Assembly: GCA_034434835.1 (NCBI GenBank)
Contig: DAOTXX010000186.1
Coordinates: 11,309-75,308, forward strand
Reading direction: 5' to 3'
DNA: 64,000 nt
DNA from: JBGLNJ01 sp034434835
GTDB lineage: Bacteria; Chloroflexota; Anaerolineae; Fen-1058
The notes under the pieces are model-generated. The model was not told the origin of the DNA. It searched no databases and saw only the letters and a list, made by a program, of their open reading frames with translations. Positions within the stretch are counted from its first letter, which is position 1; every line of letters starts with the position of its first letter. The position numbers and the translations under genes were made by a program. Shown here piece after piece: positions 7,197-14,649 of this stretch.

Positions 7197-7832
7197 TCAG
7201 GCCGGGTAGGTGCCAAAGACAAAATCCCACAGCGGCGAGCTGACACCAAAGCGTTGATCGGGAGTCTTGAAGTGATGGAGCATGTGATGCCGCTTGAGGT
7301 ATTTCAAGAGGCGTCCTTTCATGGGCAGGTGATGTGTGGCATAGTGAGTCAAATCGTAGGTCAGGTACCCGGCCACGAGACCAGCAAAGACGGGAGCAAC
7401 CCAATGCGGCGCTCCCAGCGCCCGGCCCGCAATCAAATAGACCGCCCCGTAAAAGACGAACGCCAACGGGACGCTGACGGCCGGCGGCATGACGAGTCGG
7501 GTCTTGCACTGCGGCTGCAGGTGGTGAATGCCATGAAAGAGGAATACGATTTTCTCTTGCCAGGGTGCGCGTGGGCGATAATGAAACACAAATCGGTGCA
7601 GCAGGTATTCGGCCAGCGTCCACAGAAACACGCCGAGCGCAAAGCCGGCAGGGACATACAGCATCGAAACGCCTGCGGGTCGTTGAACGACCGCGCGGAT
7701 CAAAAAGGCGAACACAACGGGCAGCCAGATAACGACAATGACAGCGGGATGGATGTGCGTGAAGAATTCGAGGACGTCCGACTTGAACAAACGGATCGGT
7801 TCCGGGCTGTGGTTGATCTCAATATGGGCCAT
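7197..7832 (-). CDS. fatty acid hydroxylase superfamily membrane protein (FA2H/Scs7-like)
   Basis: A 211-residue integral membrane di-iron oxygenase. The histidine clusters expected to bind the two irons are all visible: EYLLHRFVFH, HGIHH, HYATHH and HHMLHH. Hydrophobic segments lie at about 28-50, 58-75, 120-140 and 145-165. The pattern is closest to fatty acid/ceramide 2-hydroxylases, so a role in hydroxylating membrane lipid acyl chains is inferred. The ATG at 7832 is preferred because TGGAGTG lies 7 nt upstream; an earlier ATG at 7838 is too close to it. It probably forms a unit with the nuclease gene upstream (gap 22 nt). Confidence 0.85.
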   Translation of the reverse strand: MAHIEINHSPEPIRLFKSDVLEFFTHIHPAVIVVIWLPVVFAFLIRAVVQRPAGVSMLYVPAGFALGVFLWTLAEYLLHRFVFHYRPRAPWQEKIVFLFHGIHHLQPQCKTRLVMPPAVSVPLAFVFYGAVYLIAGRALGAPHWVAPVFAGLVAGYLTYDLTHYATHHLPMKGRLLKYLKRHHMLHHFKTPDQRFGVSSPLWDFVFGTYPA

Positions 7833-7854
7833 AGCCATTCACTCCAGTCACACT

Positions 7855-8676
7855 TTAATACGCAATCTCTTCGACTTCAGCCAATTGAATCTCCAGGTCT
7901 TCCAGGTCTCCTTCGTCGCTTGCGCCAGCGGCGACGCCGCGCTCGCACAGCGAACGATACACACAATAGCGGCAGCGCGCCTCGTCGCTGGTCAGCGGCC
8001 AGACCAGGTCAGCGCGTGCAGCGATCTCGTCTATCAGGCCGCTCAGGAACGCGACATTCTCTGCGTGCTGGGTCGAGTCGTAGGGCAGCACTTGGGGTTC
8101 GGCGGGAAATTCGGCGAACCAGTAAATCATCGTCACTTGCTCCGGCTCGACGGGGCGCCCGCCGTTGAGCGCCGCGCCCGCTTCGACCAACACGTAAAGA
8201 TAGACGCGCGTCTGCACGCCTCGCGGCGGCGCGATCAGTTGCGCACGCGTGGGCCGTTTGCGCTCGGTCTTCCAATCCACGATCACCACGCGGCGGCCCG
8301 GCTCCAGCGCCAGCAAGTCGTATTTCGCGGCGATCCGATGCCTGCCCAGCGGCGCGGTCAACATCACCTCGGCGCGGCGGACGGTCGAGGGCAAGTCCGG
8401 CGGCGGGACGTTGAGGTAATTCCACCACCAGCGGGCCAGGTCCGGGTCACCGGCAGACGCAGCAATTTGATCGGCGGGCAGGCCGATCGTGTGCTGGTGC
8501 GCCATCTGATGAAAGCGGCGGCCCAGCTCGACCAGTCGCTCGCGTTCCACAAGCGGCTCGGTTTCGACTGCCGGCCAGGGCTGATCGAGGATATAGCGCA
8601 ACTGGAAGCGGCGCGGACAGTCAAGATAGTCGCGCAGACTGGATTGGGTGAATTGAAACGAGTCGGGTAGGTTCAT
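7855..8676 (-). CDS. PD-(D/E)XK exonuclease with Cas4/AddB-type iron-sulfur cysteines
   Basis: A 273-residue nuclease of the Cas4/AddB/RecB group. The active-site pieces are present: a motif-I His in RRFHQMAH, the Asp of AAKYDLLAL, and DWK in VIVDWKTE. Four cysteines have the iron-sulfur layout of this family: one in DYLDCPRRF near the N-terminus and three in CRYCVYRSLC (C-x2-C-x5-C). No helicase, AddA or CRISPR genes are nearby. It would process DNA ends in the cytoplasm; the substrate is unknown. The start is the ATG before NLPDSF; a TTG nine codons upstream is possible. Confidence 0.88.
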   Translation of the reverse strand: MNLPDSFQFTQSSLRDYLDCPRRFQLRYILDQPWPAVETEPLVERERLVELGRRFHQMAHQHTIGLPADQIAASAGDPDLARWWWNYLNVPPPDLPSTVRRAEVMLTAPLGRHRIAAKYDLLALEPGRRVVIVDWKTERKRPTRAQLIAPPRGVQTRVYLYVLVEAGAALNGGRPVEPEQVTMIYWFAEFPAEPQVLPYDSTQHAENVAFLSGLIDEIAARADLVWPLTSDEARCRYCVYRSLCERGVAAGASDEGDLEDLEIQLAEVEEIAY

Positions 8677-9002
8677 GAGTGCGTTCGTTCGATAGTGCGT
8701 CAATGTGCCGGTTCGATGGCTGAATAGTTGTCAGGATGGGCCAAGGGCTGGGACATCGTACTGTACTCAACACAAGCGCAATTCGCGCTCTTGCGCTGTG
8801 AAACGTACGTGATGCTCAACGTGGTCACATTTTGCGCTTGGGATGTTGGCAGCGCCTCTGTCAACGAATAGGAAACGAATCAACGAATGGGCGCGGCCAC
8901 TGGGAATATTCGTTGATTCGTTCGAGATTCGTTGACGGAAGCCTCTTGACAAAAGCGCAATTGATGCCCGCGCTCAGCATATATTGTACACCCTGATCCG
9001 AT
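8677..9002. other. intergenic stretch with a long imperfect inverted repeat
   Basis: No gene seen. It holds the inverted repeat at 8860-8936 and several GCGCAATT-like words. It separates the nuclease gene's 5' end from the end of the ECF operon. Confidence 0.6.
8860..8936. repeat. 29-bp inverted repeat built on TTCGTTGA
   Basis: The left arm 8860-8888 and right arm 8908-8936 are complementary over 29 bases except for a 4-base central patch, with a 19-nt spacer. Within each arm the words AACGAAT and GTCAACGAA recur, so it is also internally repetitive. It has no T-run, is unlikely to be a simple terminator, and may be a small mobile palindrome. Confidence 0.8.
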
Positions 9003-10631
9003 TTAGCGGGTGAGTTGACAGGCCAACACATCGTCCACCGTCAGGAGCGACGGCGTGCCGAACAGTTTGTTGATCTGCGAGGAAAAGAGGGTAGATTCGG
9101 AAAGCACCTGGCGCACCGGGCCATCCACGACCATCTCGCCTTCCGCCATCAACGCAACGCGGTCGGCGCAGGTGGCGACGAGTTCCACGTCGTGCGTCAC
9201 CATGACGATGGCGGTGCCCTGCGCCTGCCAGCGTTTGAGGATGCCGACCAGCGTAGCTTTGGCGGAATAATCTAACCCACGTGTGGGTTCATCGAGCAGC
9301 AAGACGTGTGGACGTGTGACCAACACCGAGGCGAGCGCGGTGCGCTGTCGTTGACCGGTAGAGAGATCGCGCGGATACTGCATCGCCACATCGTCCAGGC
9401 CAAGCGCCCCCAGCAATTCGCCCGGCGCGACCGGGGCGCTGGCCTCGTCCAATCCGTAATTGCGCAGCGTGATCAACAGCTCGTCGCGCACGGCATCGGC
9501 CAAGAGCAGCGCGTTCGGATTCTGCGGCACGTAGCCCACCTGACGACATATCTCGGCGGTGGATCGATCGCGCACATCCTGGCCGACGATTTGAATCTGT
9601 CCACGCTGCGGCCGGGCGAGTCCGACGATCGTCCTGCACAGCGTCGTCTTGCCCGCGCCGTTGCGCCCCATCAGCGCAACAAACTCGCCCGCGCCGACCT
9701 TGAGCGACACACCGCGCAAAATCTCGTGGCCGTTGTCCGAGTACCATACGTCGCGCGCGTCCAAGATGGCCTCTTGCCGCTTGATTCTCGCATCTTGCTC
9801 CAGTGTGGGGAGGGTATCCGGTATTGGGTATTGGCCTGCAAAGCGGCGCCCCTCCTTGATCGTGAGCGGCAGCGGCTTCCAGCCCAGCGCCTTGCCTAGC
9901 TTCACGAGCGGCGGCGTGAGCGCAACCGATTCCATCACCTCGCGGGGATCGCCGACCAGAGGCGCTGCGCCCGCTTCCGGCAAAAAGATGACCTGATCGG
10001 CGTATTGCAGCACGCGCTCCAGGCGATGCTCGGCCAGCACGATGGTCAACCCAAGATCGGCGTTGAGCCGCACGAGCGCGCTGAGCACGTCCTCCGCCGA
10101 TTGCGGGTCGAGCTGCGACGTGGGTTCGTCGAGGACGAGCACCCGGGGCTGAAGCGCCAGCGCGGCGGCGATGGCGACGCGCTGCTGCTCGCCGCCGGAA
10201 AGCGACGAGACCGCGCGGTTTCGGAGCGAGGCGATGCCCAGCGCATCGAGCACTTCTTCGACGCGCTTGCGCATCGTCAGCGGAGGCACGCCAGCGTTCT
10301 CCAACGCAAAGGCCAGCTCATCTTCCACACGCTCGGTGACAAACTGCGCTTCGGGGTCCTGGAACACAAAACCGACGATGGAGGCCATGTCACGCGGAGG
10401 ATGTTGGCGCGTATCCCAGCCATCCACAGTCACGCGCCCGGCCAGTCGGCCGCCAGAAAAGTGCGGCACGAGTCCATTCATGCAGCGCAGCAGGGTGGAC
10501 TTGCCGCTGCCGCTCGGGCCGATGACGAGCGTGAATTGCCCGGCGGCGATTTCGAGCGACACGTCGCGCAGCGCAGGCGTCATGGCTTCGGGATAGGTGA
10601 ACGTGACGTGATCGAAAAGAATGTGAGACAT
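9003..10631 (-). CDS. ecfA: ECF transporter double ATPase (EcfA-EcfA')
   Basis: A 542-residue protein with two ABC ATPase domains. Domain 1 (about 1-240) has Walker A GPSGSGKST, signature LSGGEQQR and Walker B VLVLDEPTS. Domain 2 (about 290-520) has GRNGAGKTT, LSTGQRQR and VLLLDEPTR. Such fused pairs power energy-coupling-factor vitamin transporters with an EcfT membrane partner. It is the last gene of the cobalamin-riboswitch operon, 41 nt after EcfT. The ATG at 10631 begins the conserved MSHILFDHVTFTYP. The long upstream open frame overlaps EcfT and is not part of this gene. Inferred to drive cobalamin or cobalt uptake from the operon context. Confidence 0.93.
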   Translation of the reverse strand: MSHILFDHVTFTYPEAMTPALRDVSLEIAAGQFTLVIGPSGSGKSTLLRCMNGLVPHFSGGRLAGRVTVDGWDTRQHPPRDMASIVGFVFQDPEAQFVTERVEDELAFALENAGVPPLTMRKRVEEVLDALGIASLRNRAVSSLSGGEQQRVAIAAALALQPRVLVLDEPTSQLDPQSAEDVLSALVRLNADLGLTIVLAEHRLERVLQYADQVIFLPEAGAAPLVGDPREVMESVALTPPLVKLGKALGWKPLPLTIKEGRRFAGQYPIPDTLPTLEQDARIKRQEAILDARDVWYSDNGHEILRGVSLKVGAGEFVALMGRNGAGKTTLCRTIVGLARPQRGQIQIVGQDVRDRSTAEICRQVGYVPQNPNALLLADAVRDELLITLRNYGLDEASAPVAPGELLGALGLDDVAMQYPRDLSTGQRQRTALASVLVTRPHVLLLDEPTRGLDYSAKATLVGILKRWQAQGTAIVMVTHDVELVATCADRVALMAEGEMVVDGPVRQVLSESTLFSSQINKLFGTPSLLTVDDVLACQLTR

Positions 10632-10672
10632 GGTCGTGGCCGCCTTGCGAAGGTGCCGTTGGAAAGTTAGGT

Positions 10673-11734
10673 TCACTTGCCTGCAACCGTGGCAGATGAC
10701 GGGACAGGCTGACGCTCTGGCGCACGCATAAACGCCGGGGCGCCCAACAGCGCCAGGCATAGCCCCAGCCGCGCGTCGAACGGCGGAAGCATCACTCGCG
10801 GATAAGGATAAAACGCAAGCATTTGGGGCGCGAACACGGCAACGATGACAACTGCCGCGAGCGGAACGGCGCTCAGCCAGGCCAACAAGATGTCCTGCAC
10901 TGACCATGTCTGGCGCTTGTAACGTGTCGTTCGCGGCGCGTGCGCTGTCGTCATACGGATCCCGACGACGAGCGCGATCACGCTGGCGATGAGGACGGCC
11001 CAGCCTGCGCCATTGTGCCAATACGCCTCCATCGTCCATCCCAACAATACACCGACCAACCCGCCGATCATCAGCGCCTGAGATGGGAGGGACTGCCCCC
11101 CGCCTTTCCGGGAAGTTGAGATTCGAGATGTTTGCCCATAGCCGCGCGCCTCCATCGCCTCGGCCAGTTGCGCAGCTTTTTCCAGCGAGTCGGCCAACAG
11201 CGGGACGACGAGCGCAGTCAGATCACGCACGCCGCGCCATTGATGACCGCGGATCGCCTGCGCCTCGCGCACCTGGTGAAAGCTGCGGAGGGTTTGCGGG
11301 ACAAAGGCCAGCGTGATTGAGATCACCAGCCCGGCTTGCTGCAAAAAGCGCGGTGCGAGTCGCACCAGCTCATACGGGCTGAGCAGGTCATTCAAGGCAA
11401 AAGACACAGCCAGGATCGTCCACAACGCCAGGCCGCGCGTCGCGCCGAACGCAGCGGCCTCCAACGTCACCGGCCCACCGATGACCGGGATCGCGCGCGG
11501 CAGGAGCACCAAGACCGTGTCGCCGAAATGTGTCAACAACGCATTGTAAAAGGTCGAGAATCCCACGACCGCCAGGCCGAATCGCCAGGCCGAGAGTGCG
11601 TCGCCCGTGCCATGGCTGGCGCGGACGAGTGCCACGCACAGCAGCACGATGATCAAGTACAGCGGGTTCGTGGCAGTCATTGCGACCAGCAGCGCTGCGG
11701 TCATCCAGATCAACCAGGCGCGGGCGTTGAACAT
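10673..11734 (-). CDS. ecfT: ECF transporter transmembrane protein EcfT
   Basis: A 353-residue polytopic membrane protein with the EcfT coupling-helix motif EAMEARGYG. The N-terminal two thirds have several hydrophobic segments. After the motif come further hydrophobic stretches (about 230-275 and 295-345), making it longer than a usual EcfT of about 260 residues. The extra membrane part could hold added function, but I do not recognise an S component in it. The start at 11734 has GAGGT 5 nt upstream. It sits between the alpha/alpha-barrel surface protein and the double ATPase in the B12-riboswitch operon. Confidence 0.88.
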   Translation of the reverse strand: MFNARAWLIWMTAALLVAMTATNPLYLIIVLLCVALVRASHGTGDALSAWRFGLAVVGFSTFYNALLTHFGDTVLVLLPRAIPVIGGPVTLEAAAFGATRGLALWTILAVSFALNDLLSPYELVRLAPRFLQQAGLVISITLAFVPQTLRSFHQVREAQAIRGHQWRGVRDLTALVVPLLADSLEKAAQLAEAMEARGYGQTSRISTSRKGGGQSLPSQALMIGGLVGVLLGWTMEAYWHNGAGWAVLIASVIALVVGIRMTTAHAPRTTRYKRQTWSVQDILLAWLSAVPLAAVVIVAVFAPQMLAFYPYPRVMLPPFDARLGLCLALLGAPAFMRAPERQPVPSSATVAGK

Positions 11735-11800
11735 TAGACCTCGCAAATGTTGCGTGTTGCGTATTCCGTATTGCACAACGGATTACTCCACACGCCATCC

Positions 11801-12892
11801 TCAGGCTTTGCGCCGCGCGATCCAACCGGCCGAGGCCATCGCCAGGCCGATGCTTGCCAACATCAACGGAAGCATCGAAAGCGCATCCCCCGCGACAGGC
11901 AAGACCTGCGGCACGGGAGCCGCGGACGCTGCGCTGCGGGCCGGGGTCACCGACACGCGGACGAACGTCGCGCCTTTGAGCGCGGGGATCGCCTGCACAG
12001 TCGCCAAAAGATTTGCGCCAGGCATGCTGGCTTGATAGTTGAACGCGCCAGTCTGGGCATCTTGCAGGCGGATCAACGCGCCGAGCGGGTCGCTTTGCCC
12101 AGCCTTGCCCCAGTTGCTCAGCGGCTCACCTGCGGCGATGAGGGCTTGCAAGACGTTCGCCGTCGAATTGGCATCGGTTTCCGTGCCATACGGCGAAGGC
12201 ACCTGATACGGCCAGCCCGCATCGGCGTTCTGCGTGCGGCGCAAGTAATCGAGCGCGCGGCCGATCGCGTCACGCTGGCCCAGGGCGATGAGCGCCTGGA
12301 CGACGAGCGCGGTCGTGTTGGTATCGCCCGCGCCGGCTGCCGTCTGGCCGGTAAAAGCCCACGCGCCATCTTGAGTCTGCGCGTTCAGGAGGCGTGTGAC
12401 GACATCCTCGGGCACACTCTGCCCTGCGTTCACCAGCGCCAACACCGCCAGCGTATCTTCGTACAGGGTGCCGCCGTAACCGCCGGATTTGTGCAGGCCG
12501 TTCAGTCTGGCGACAAGGTCAGCACCACCAAAATTGTGGGGATCGCCGCCGGTCGCCACAACCGCCAGGATGACTTTGCCCAGTTCGCCGCCTTTGTTCA
12601 CCTGACCCGTGCGGCTCCGCAAATAATCGAGCGGGGAGATACCGTTCTTTTTCCATGTGCTGGCATCTTGCCCGGCGGCTGCGATCGCCATGACCACATC
12701 GGCGGTCGCGCTCACTTTGCTGGCTGGCGAAAAGCCATCGGAGAAACCACCATCGGCGTTTTGCATGGTCGCCAGCCAGGTCAAGGCTTGGCTGGCTGCA
12801 TCATCGCCTGGCCCGGCCCAGGCCGCGCCGGTCACGCTCAAAACCAAAACTGCTGCCAGCAATAGGGCGACCATTTTTATCCTGACGTTCAT
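11801..12892 (-). CDS. surface-anchored alpha/alpha-barrel repeat protein, candidate cobalamin-binding
   Basis: A 363-residue exported protein. A signal peptide (about 1-26, cleaved near AWA) is followed by tandem repeats of the prenyltransferase/squalene-cyclase type (QNADGGFSDG, AQTQDGAWAF, TQNADAGWPY, DAQTGAFNY). The same alpha/alpha barrel occurs in animal transcobalamin. The C-terminus has LPVAG, then a hydrophobic segment and ARRKA, resembling a sortase sorting signal. GAGGAG lies 6 nt before the ATG. It is the first gene behind the cobalamin riboswitch and is followed by EcfT and EcfA. I infer that it captures cobalamin or a corrinoid outside the cell; cobalamin binding itself is not shown by the sequence. 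Confidence 0.85.
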   Translation of the reverse strand: MNVRIKMVALLLAAVLVLSVTGAAWAGPGDDAASQALTWLATMQNADGGFSDGFSPASKVSATADVVMAIAAAGQDASTWKKNGISPLDYLRSRTGQVNKGGELGKVILAVVATGGDPHNFGGADLVARLNGLHKSGGYGGTLYEDTLAVLALVNAGQSVPEDVVTRLLNAQTQDGAWAFTGQTAAGAGDTNTTALVVQALIALGQRDAIGRALDYLRRTQNADAGWPYQVPSPYGTETDANSTANVLQALIAAGEPLSNWGKAGQSDPLGALIRLQDAQTGAFNYQASMPGANLLATVQAIPALKGATFVRVSVTPARSAASAAPVPQVLPVAGDALSMLPLMLASIGLAMASAGWIARRKA

Positions 12893-12960
12893 TTTCTGCT
12901 CCTCAGGTCCACAAGATTAGGGGGCGTGGCAAATACGAAGTATGCCATACGCAGGACATG

Positions 12961-12992
12961 AAAAAACCTCCCCCTTCTACACTTGGGGAGGT
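12961..12992 (-). terminator. riboswitch expression-platform terminator
   Basis: Minus strand: ACCTCCCC stem with an 11-nt loop and GGGGAGGT followed by TTTTTT, between the cobalamin aptamer and the first gene. It fits a transcription-terminating riboswitch. Confidence 0.88.
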
Positions 12993-13041
12993 GTGCCTGA
13001 TCTCGCCCTCCATCCCCTTTCCGCGAAGGTGTTCGGAGAAT

Positions 13042-13257
13042 CGGTCGAGGCGGGTATCCTGGCTTGTTGGCTAATGGCTAATGGCTGATGGCCTATGGCG
13101 GATGGCTGATAGCTGATGGTCATTCACTATCTACCATCGGCTATCTGCCATCGGCTATTTGCCAACTTACAGTTGCGGGACAGCGCCGGACTGGACTGAT
13201 GTCGCACCGGCTTCCCCATTACTGCTCGCAGCATCCGGGCCGCGAACGCCTCAACCG
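13042..13257 (-). ncRNA. cobalamin (B12) riboswitch aptamer
   Basis: The minus strand carries the core GGGGAAGCCGGTG...CGGCGCTGTCCCGCAACTG (13215-13170 region) and the 3' core AAGCCAGGATACCCGCCTCG. Outer ends CGGTTGAGGCG (13247-13257) and CGCCTCGACCG (13042-13052) pair to form P1. Between the two core parts lies a long peripheral arm (about 13065-13165) made of degenerate GCCATNAGC-like words that can fold on itself. The terminator at 12961-12992 completes the switch. High cobalamin should shut off the downstream surface protein and ECF genes. Confidence 0.93.
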
Positions 13258-13278
13258 AAGCGCTATTCAGTTGTGGTG

Positions 13279-13307
13279 AGTATAGCACAGCGAGAATTAC
13301 TTGACAA
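13279..13307 (-). promoter_or_regulatory. sigma70-type promoter of the cobalamin operon
   Basis: Minus strand: TTGTCA (13302-13307), 17-nt spacer, TATACT (13279-13284). The start would lie about 15 nt before P1 of the riboswitch. Its -35 overlaps the -35 of the divergent tRNA promoter. Confidence 0.8.
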
Positions 13308-13329
13308 GCTATAGTAAAGCAGGTACAAT
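13301..13329 (+). promoter_or_regulatory. sigma70-type promoter of the tRNA-Ala genes
   Basis: TTGACA (13301-13306), 17-nt spacer, TACAAT (13324-13329), 14 nt before the tRNA-Ala 5' end. The -35 box shares bases with that of the divergent cobalamin promoter. Confidence 0.82.
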
Positions 13330-13343
13330 GCGCTCCGCAGGTC

Positions 13344-13416
13344 GGGCCTGTGGCTCAGTTGGGAGAGCGCTTCAATCGCACTGAAGAGGTCGAGGGTTCG
13401 AATCCCTCCAGGTCCA
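13344..13416 (+). tRNA. tRNA-Ala (anticodon CGC)
   Basis: A 73-nt cloverleaf including the discriminator A. Acceptor GGGCCTG pairs with CAGGTCC (one G.T), D-stem GCTC/GAGC, anticodon stem CTTCA/TGAAG with loop ATCGCAC, and T-arm GAGGG/TTCGAAT/CCCTC. CCA not encoded. Confidence 0.95.
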
Positions 13417-13496
13417 CTGGATTGCAGATTGTTGATTTTGGATTACTGATCGGCGAATTCAATCTACAATCAGCGATCCGCAATCTAAAATCCCAT

Positions 13497-13569
13497 GGGC
13501 CCATAGCGCAGTTGGGAGCGCGTCTCAATGGCATTGAGAAGGTCGAGGGTTCGAATCCCTCTGGGTCCA
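13497..13569 (+). tRNA. tRNA-Ala (anticodon GGC)
   Basis: A 73-nt cloverleaf: acceptor GGGCCCA/TGGGTCC, D-stem GCGC/GCGC, anticodon stem TCTCA/TGAGA with loop ATGGCAT, and the same T-arm as the preceding tRNA. An 80-bp spacer with an imperfect inverted repeat of GATTGCAGATTG-like words separates the two. No terminator follows before the T-box leader. Confidence 0.95.
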
Positions 13570-13587
13570 CCTCAATGACTCATACTT

Positions 13588-13853
13588 GCGGTGAACAGGA
13601 GTAGTAGGCCATCCCCACAGCGAGTCAGGAGAGCAAGGTGCGAGCCTGGCGATGGCATCCACGGGGAATGCCCCAGACCGAACTCGCCTGGGAGCTTTGC
13701 CGGTGAAGGCAGATGGTATCGGCTGTAGTCGGCAGCGGTTCGCGCCCGTTATCGCGCTTCGAGTGGCGGCGGGCCGTCATCCCCAGGCGGTCTCAGCAAC
13801 CAGGGTGGTACCACGGAGTGGCCCCTTCGTCCCTGATCGGCGAAGGGGTTTTG
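13588..13853 (+). ncRNA. T-box leader, apparent specifier CTC (leucine)
   Basis: The T-box sequence AACCAGGGTGGTACCACGG is at 13798-13816; its TGGT bulge matches a tRNA ending ACCA. A terminator (13822-13829 with 13841-13848, then TTTT) overlaps the antiterminator. In Stem I the loop-E strands AGTA (13600-13603) and GAA (13680-13682) are found, and the three bases after GAA are CTC (13683-13685), a Leu codon. GTTAT...GAGTGG of the Stem III region is also present. Uncharged tRNA-Leu would allow readthrough. The specifier reading is by hand. The leader begins about 19 nt past tRNA-Ala. Confidence 0.88.
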
Positions 13854-14005
13854 GCTTAACAATGCAACTGTCATAGAACTCTAACACAATGCAAATGCCA
13901 TGCCCGATGCTTTCCGGTATCATGGATGCATGTTCTCAGGGCAGGTCATGCAGGACACCGCCCGAGAATTTAATCCTACGGAAAGCGAGGCGCATAGACA
14001 ACTCG

Positions 14006-14536
14006 GTGACAACTGGAGCACATATTGGGGCAGGCGTGATCAGCGCATACGTGTTGGGGTCGTGTTTGCATCAACCGGTCACGCCCGTCGTGGTGGGAGT
14101 GGCTATCGGCCTGAGCCTGTTGCCCGATCTGGATGCTTTATGGGTGCGAGCGCGCCAGCATCGGCAAGGGGCGATCGGACACAACCATCATCACACGCTG
14201 TTGACTCACACGCCGCTGTTCTATCTGATCGCGGCAGCCCTCCTGGCGCATTGGGCCGCGTGGCAAGGGGTGGCGCTATTTCTGATCGTCACTATGGGGC
14301 ATTTGATGTTGGATAGCTGGGCGACTGACGACGGGATCATGTGGCTGTACCCGTTCCGGCGCAAACAGTACGCGCTGTTGCCGCGCCCGATTCACGCGGG
14401 CGGATTGTACGGCAAAGCGTTTTACAAACAGTATTACCGGCTCTGGCATTTTCTCGTGACCGAGTCTATATTGATGTCGGGCGGCTTGCTCATGACCTGG
14501 ATGACGTTCATGCCGGAATGGTTTCATCTGGCCTGA
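14006..14536 (+). CDS. YdjM/DUF457-like membrane-bound metal-dependent hydrolase
   Basis: A 176-residue membrane protein. It has the features of the YdjM (LexA-regulated, membrane-bound hydrolase) family: an early His in GAHIGAG, LLPDLDAL, the His-rich HNHHHTLLTHTPLF, and GHLMLDSWATDDGIMWLYPF, interleaved with three to four hydrophobic segments. The metal-binding His and Asp residues are intact. Substrate unknown. The GTG at 14006 is chosen because homology-like sequence begins there; the open frame reaches 13889, where no ribosome-binding site is visible. It lies directly behind the T-box terminator, so that leucine-type T-box seems to control it, which is unexpected for its family. A terminator follows. 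Confidence 0.8.
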   Translation: MTTGAHIGAGVISAYVLGSCLHQPVTPVVVGVAIGLSLLPDLDALWVRARQHRQGAIGHNHHHTLLTHTPLFYLIAAALLAHWAAWQGVALFLIVTMGHLMLDSWATDDGIMWLYPFRRKQYALLPRPIHAGGLYGKAFYKQYYRLWHFLVTESILMSGGLLMTWMTFMPEWFHLA

Positions 14537-14556
14537 TGGTCATTCGTCCTGAAACT

Positions 14557-14587
14557 AACGCCGCTCTCAAGCGGCGTTCTTATTTTT
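14557..14587 (+). terminator. intrinsic terminator between the YdjM-like gene and leuS
   Basis: An AACGCCGC/GCGGCGTT 8-bp stem (14557-14564 with 14571-14578), 6-nt loop, followed by CTTATTTTT. Confidence 0.85.
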
Positions 14588-14649
14588 CCAACAAAGAGTT
14601 TATGATCTGGCAACTCGATTGTTTGACTTGACTCACAGGAGTTGATACG

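Noticed and set aside
10632..11039. N-terminal extension of the double ATPase frame
   Set aside because: It overlaps EcfT in another frame; the ABC domain starts at the ATG at 10631.
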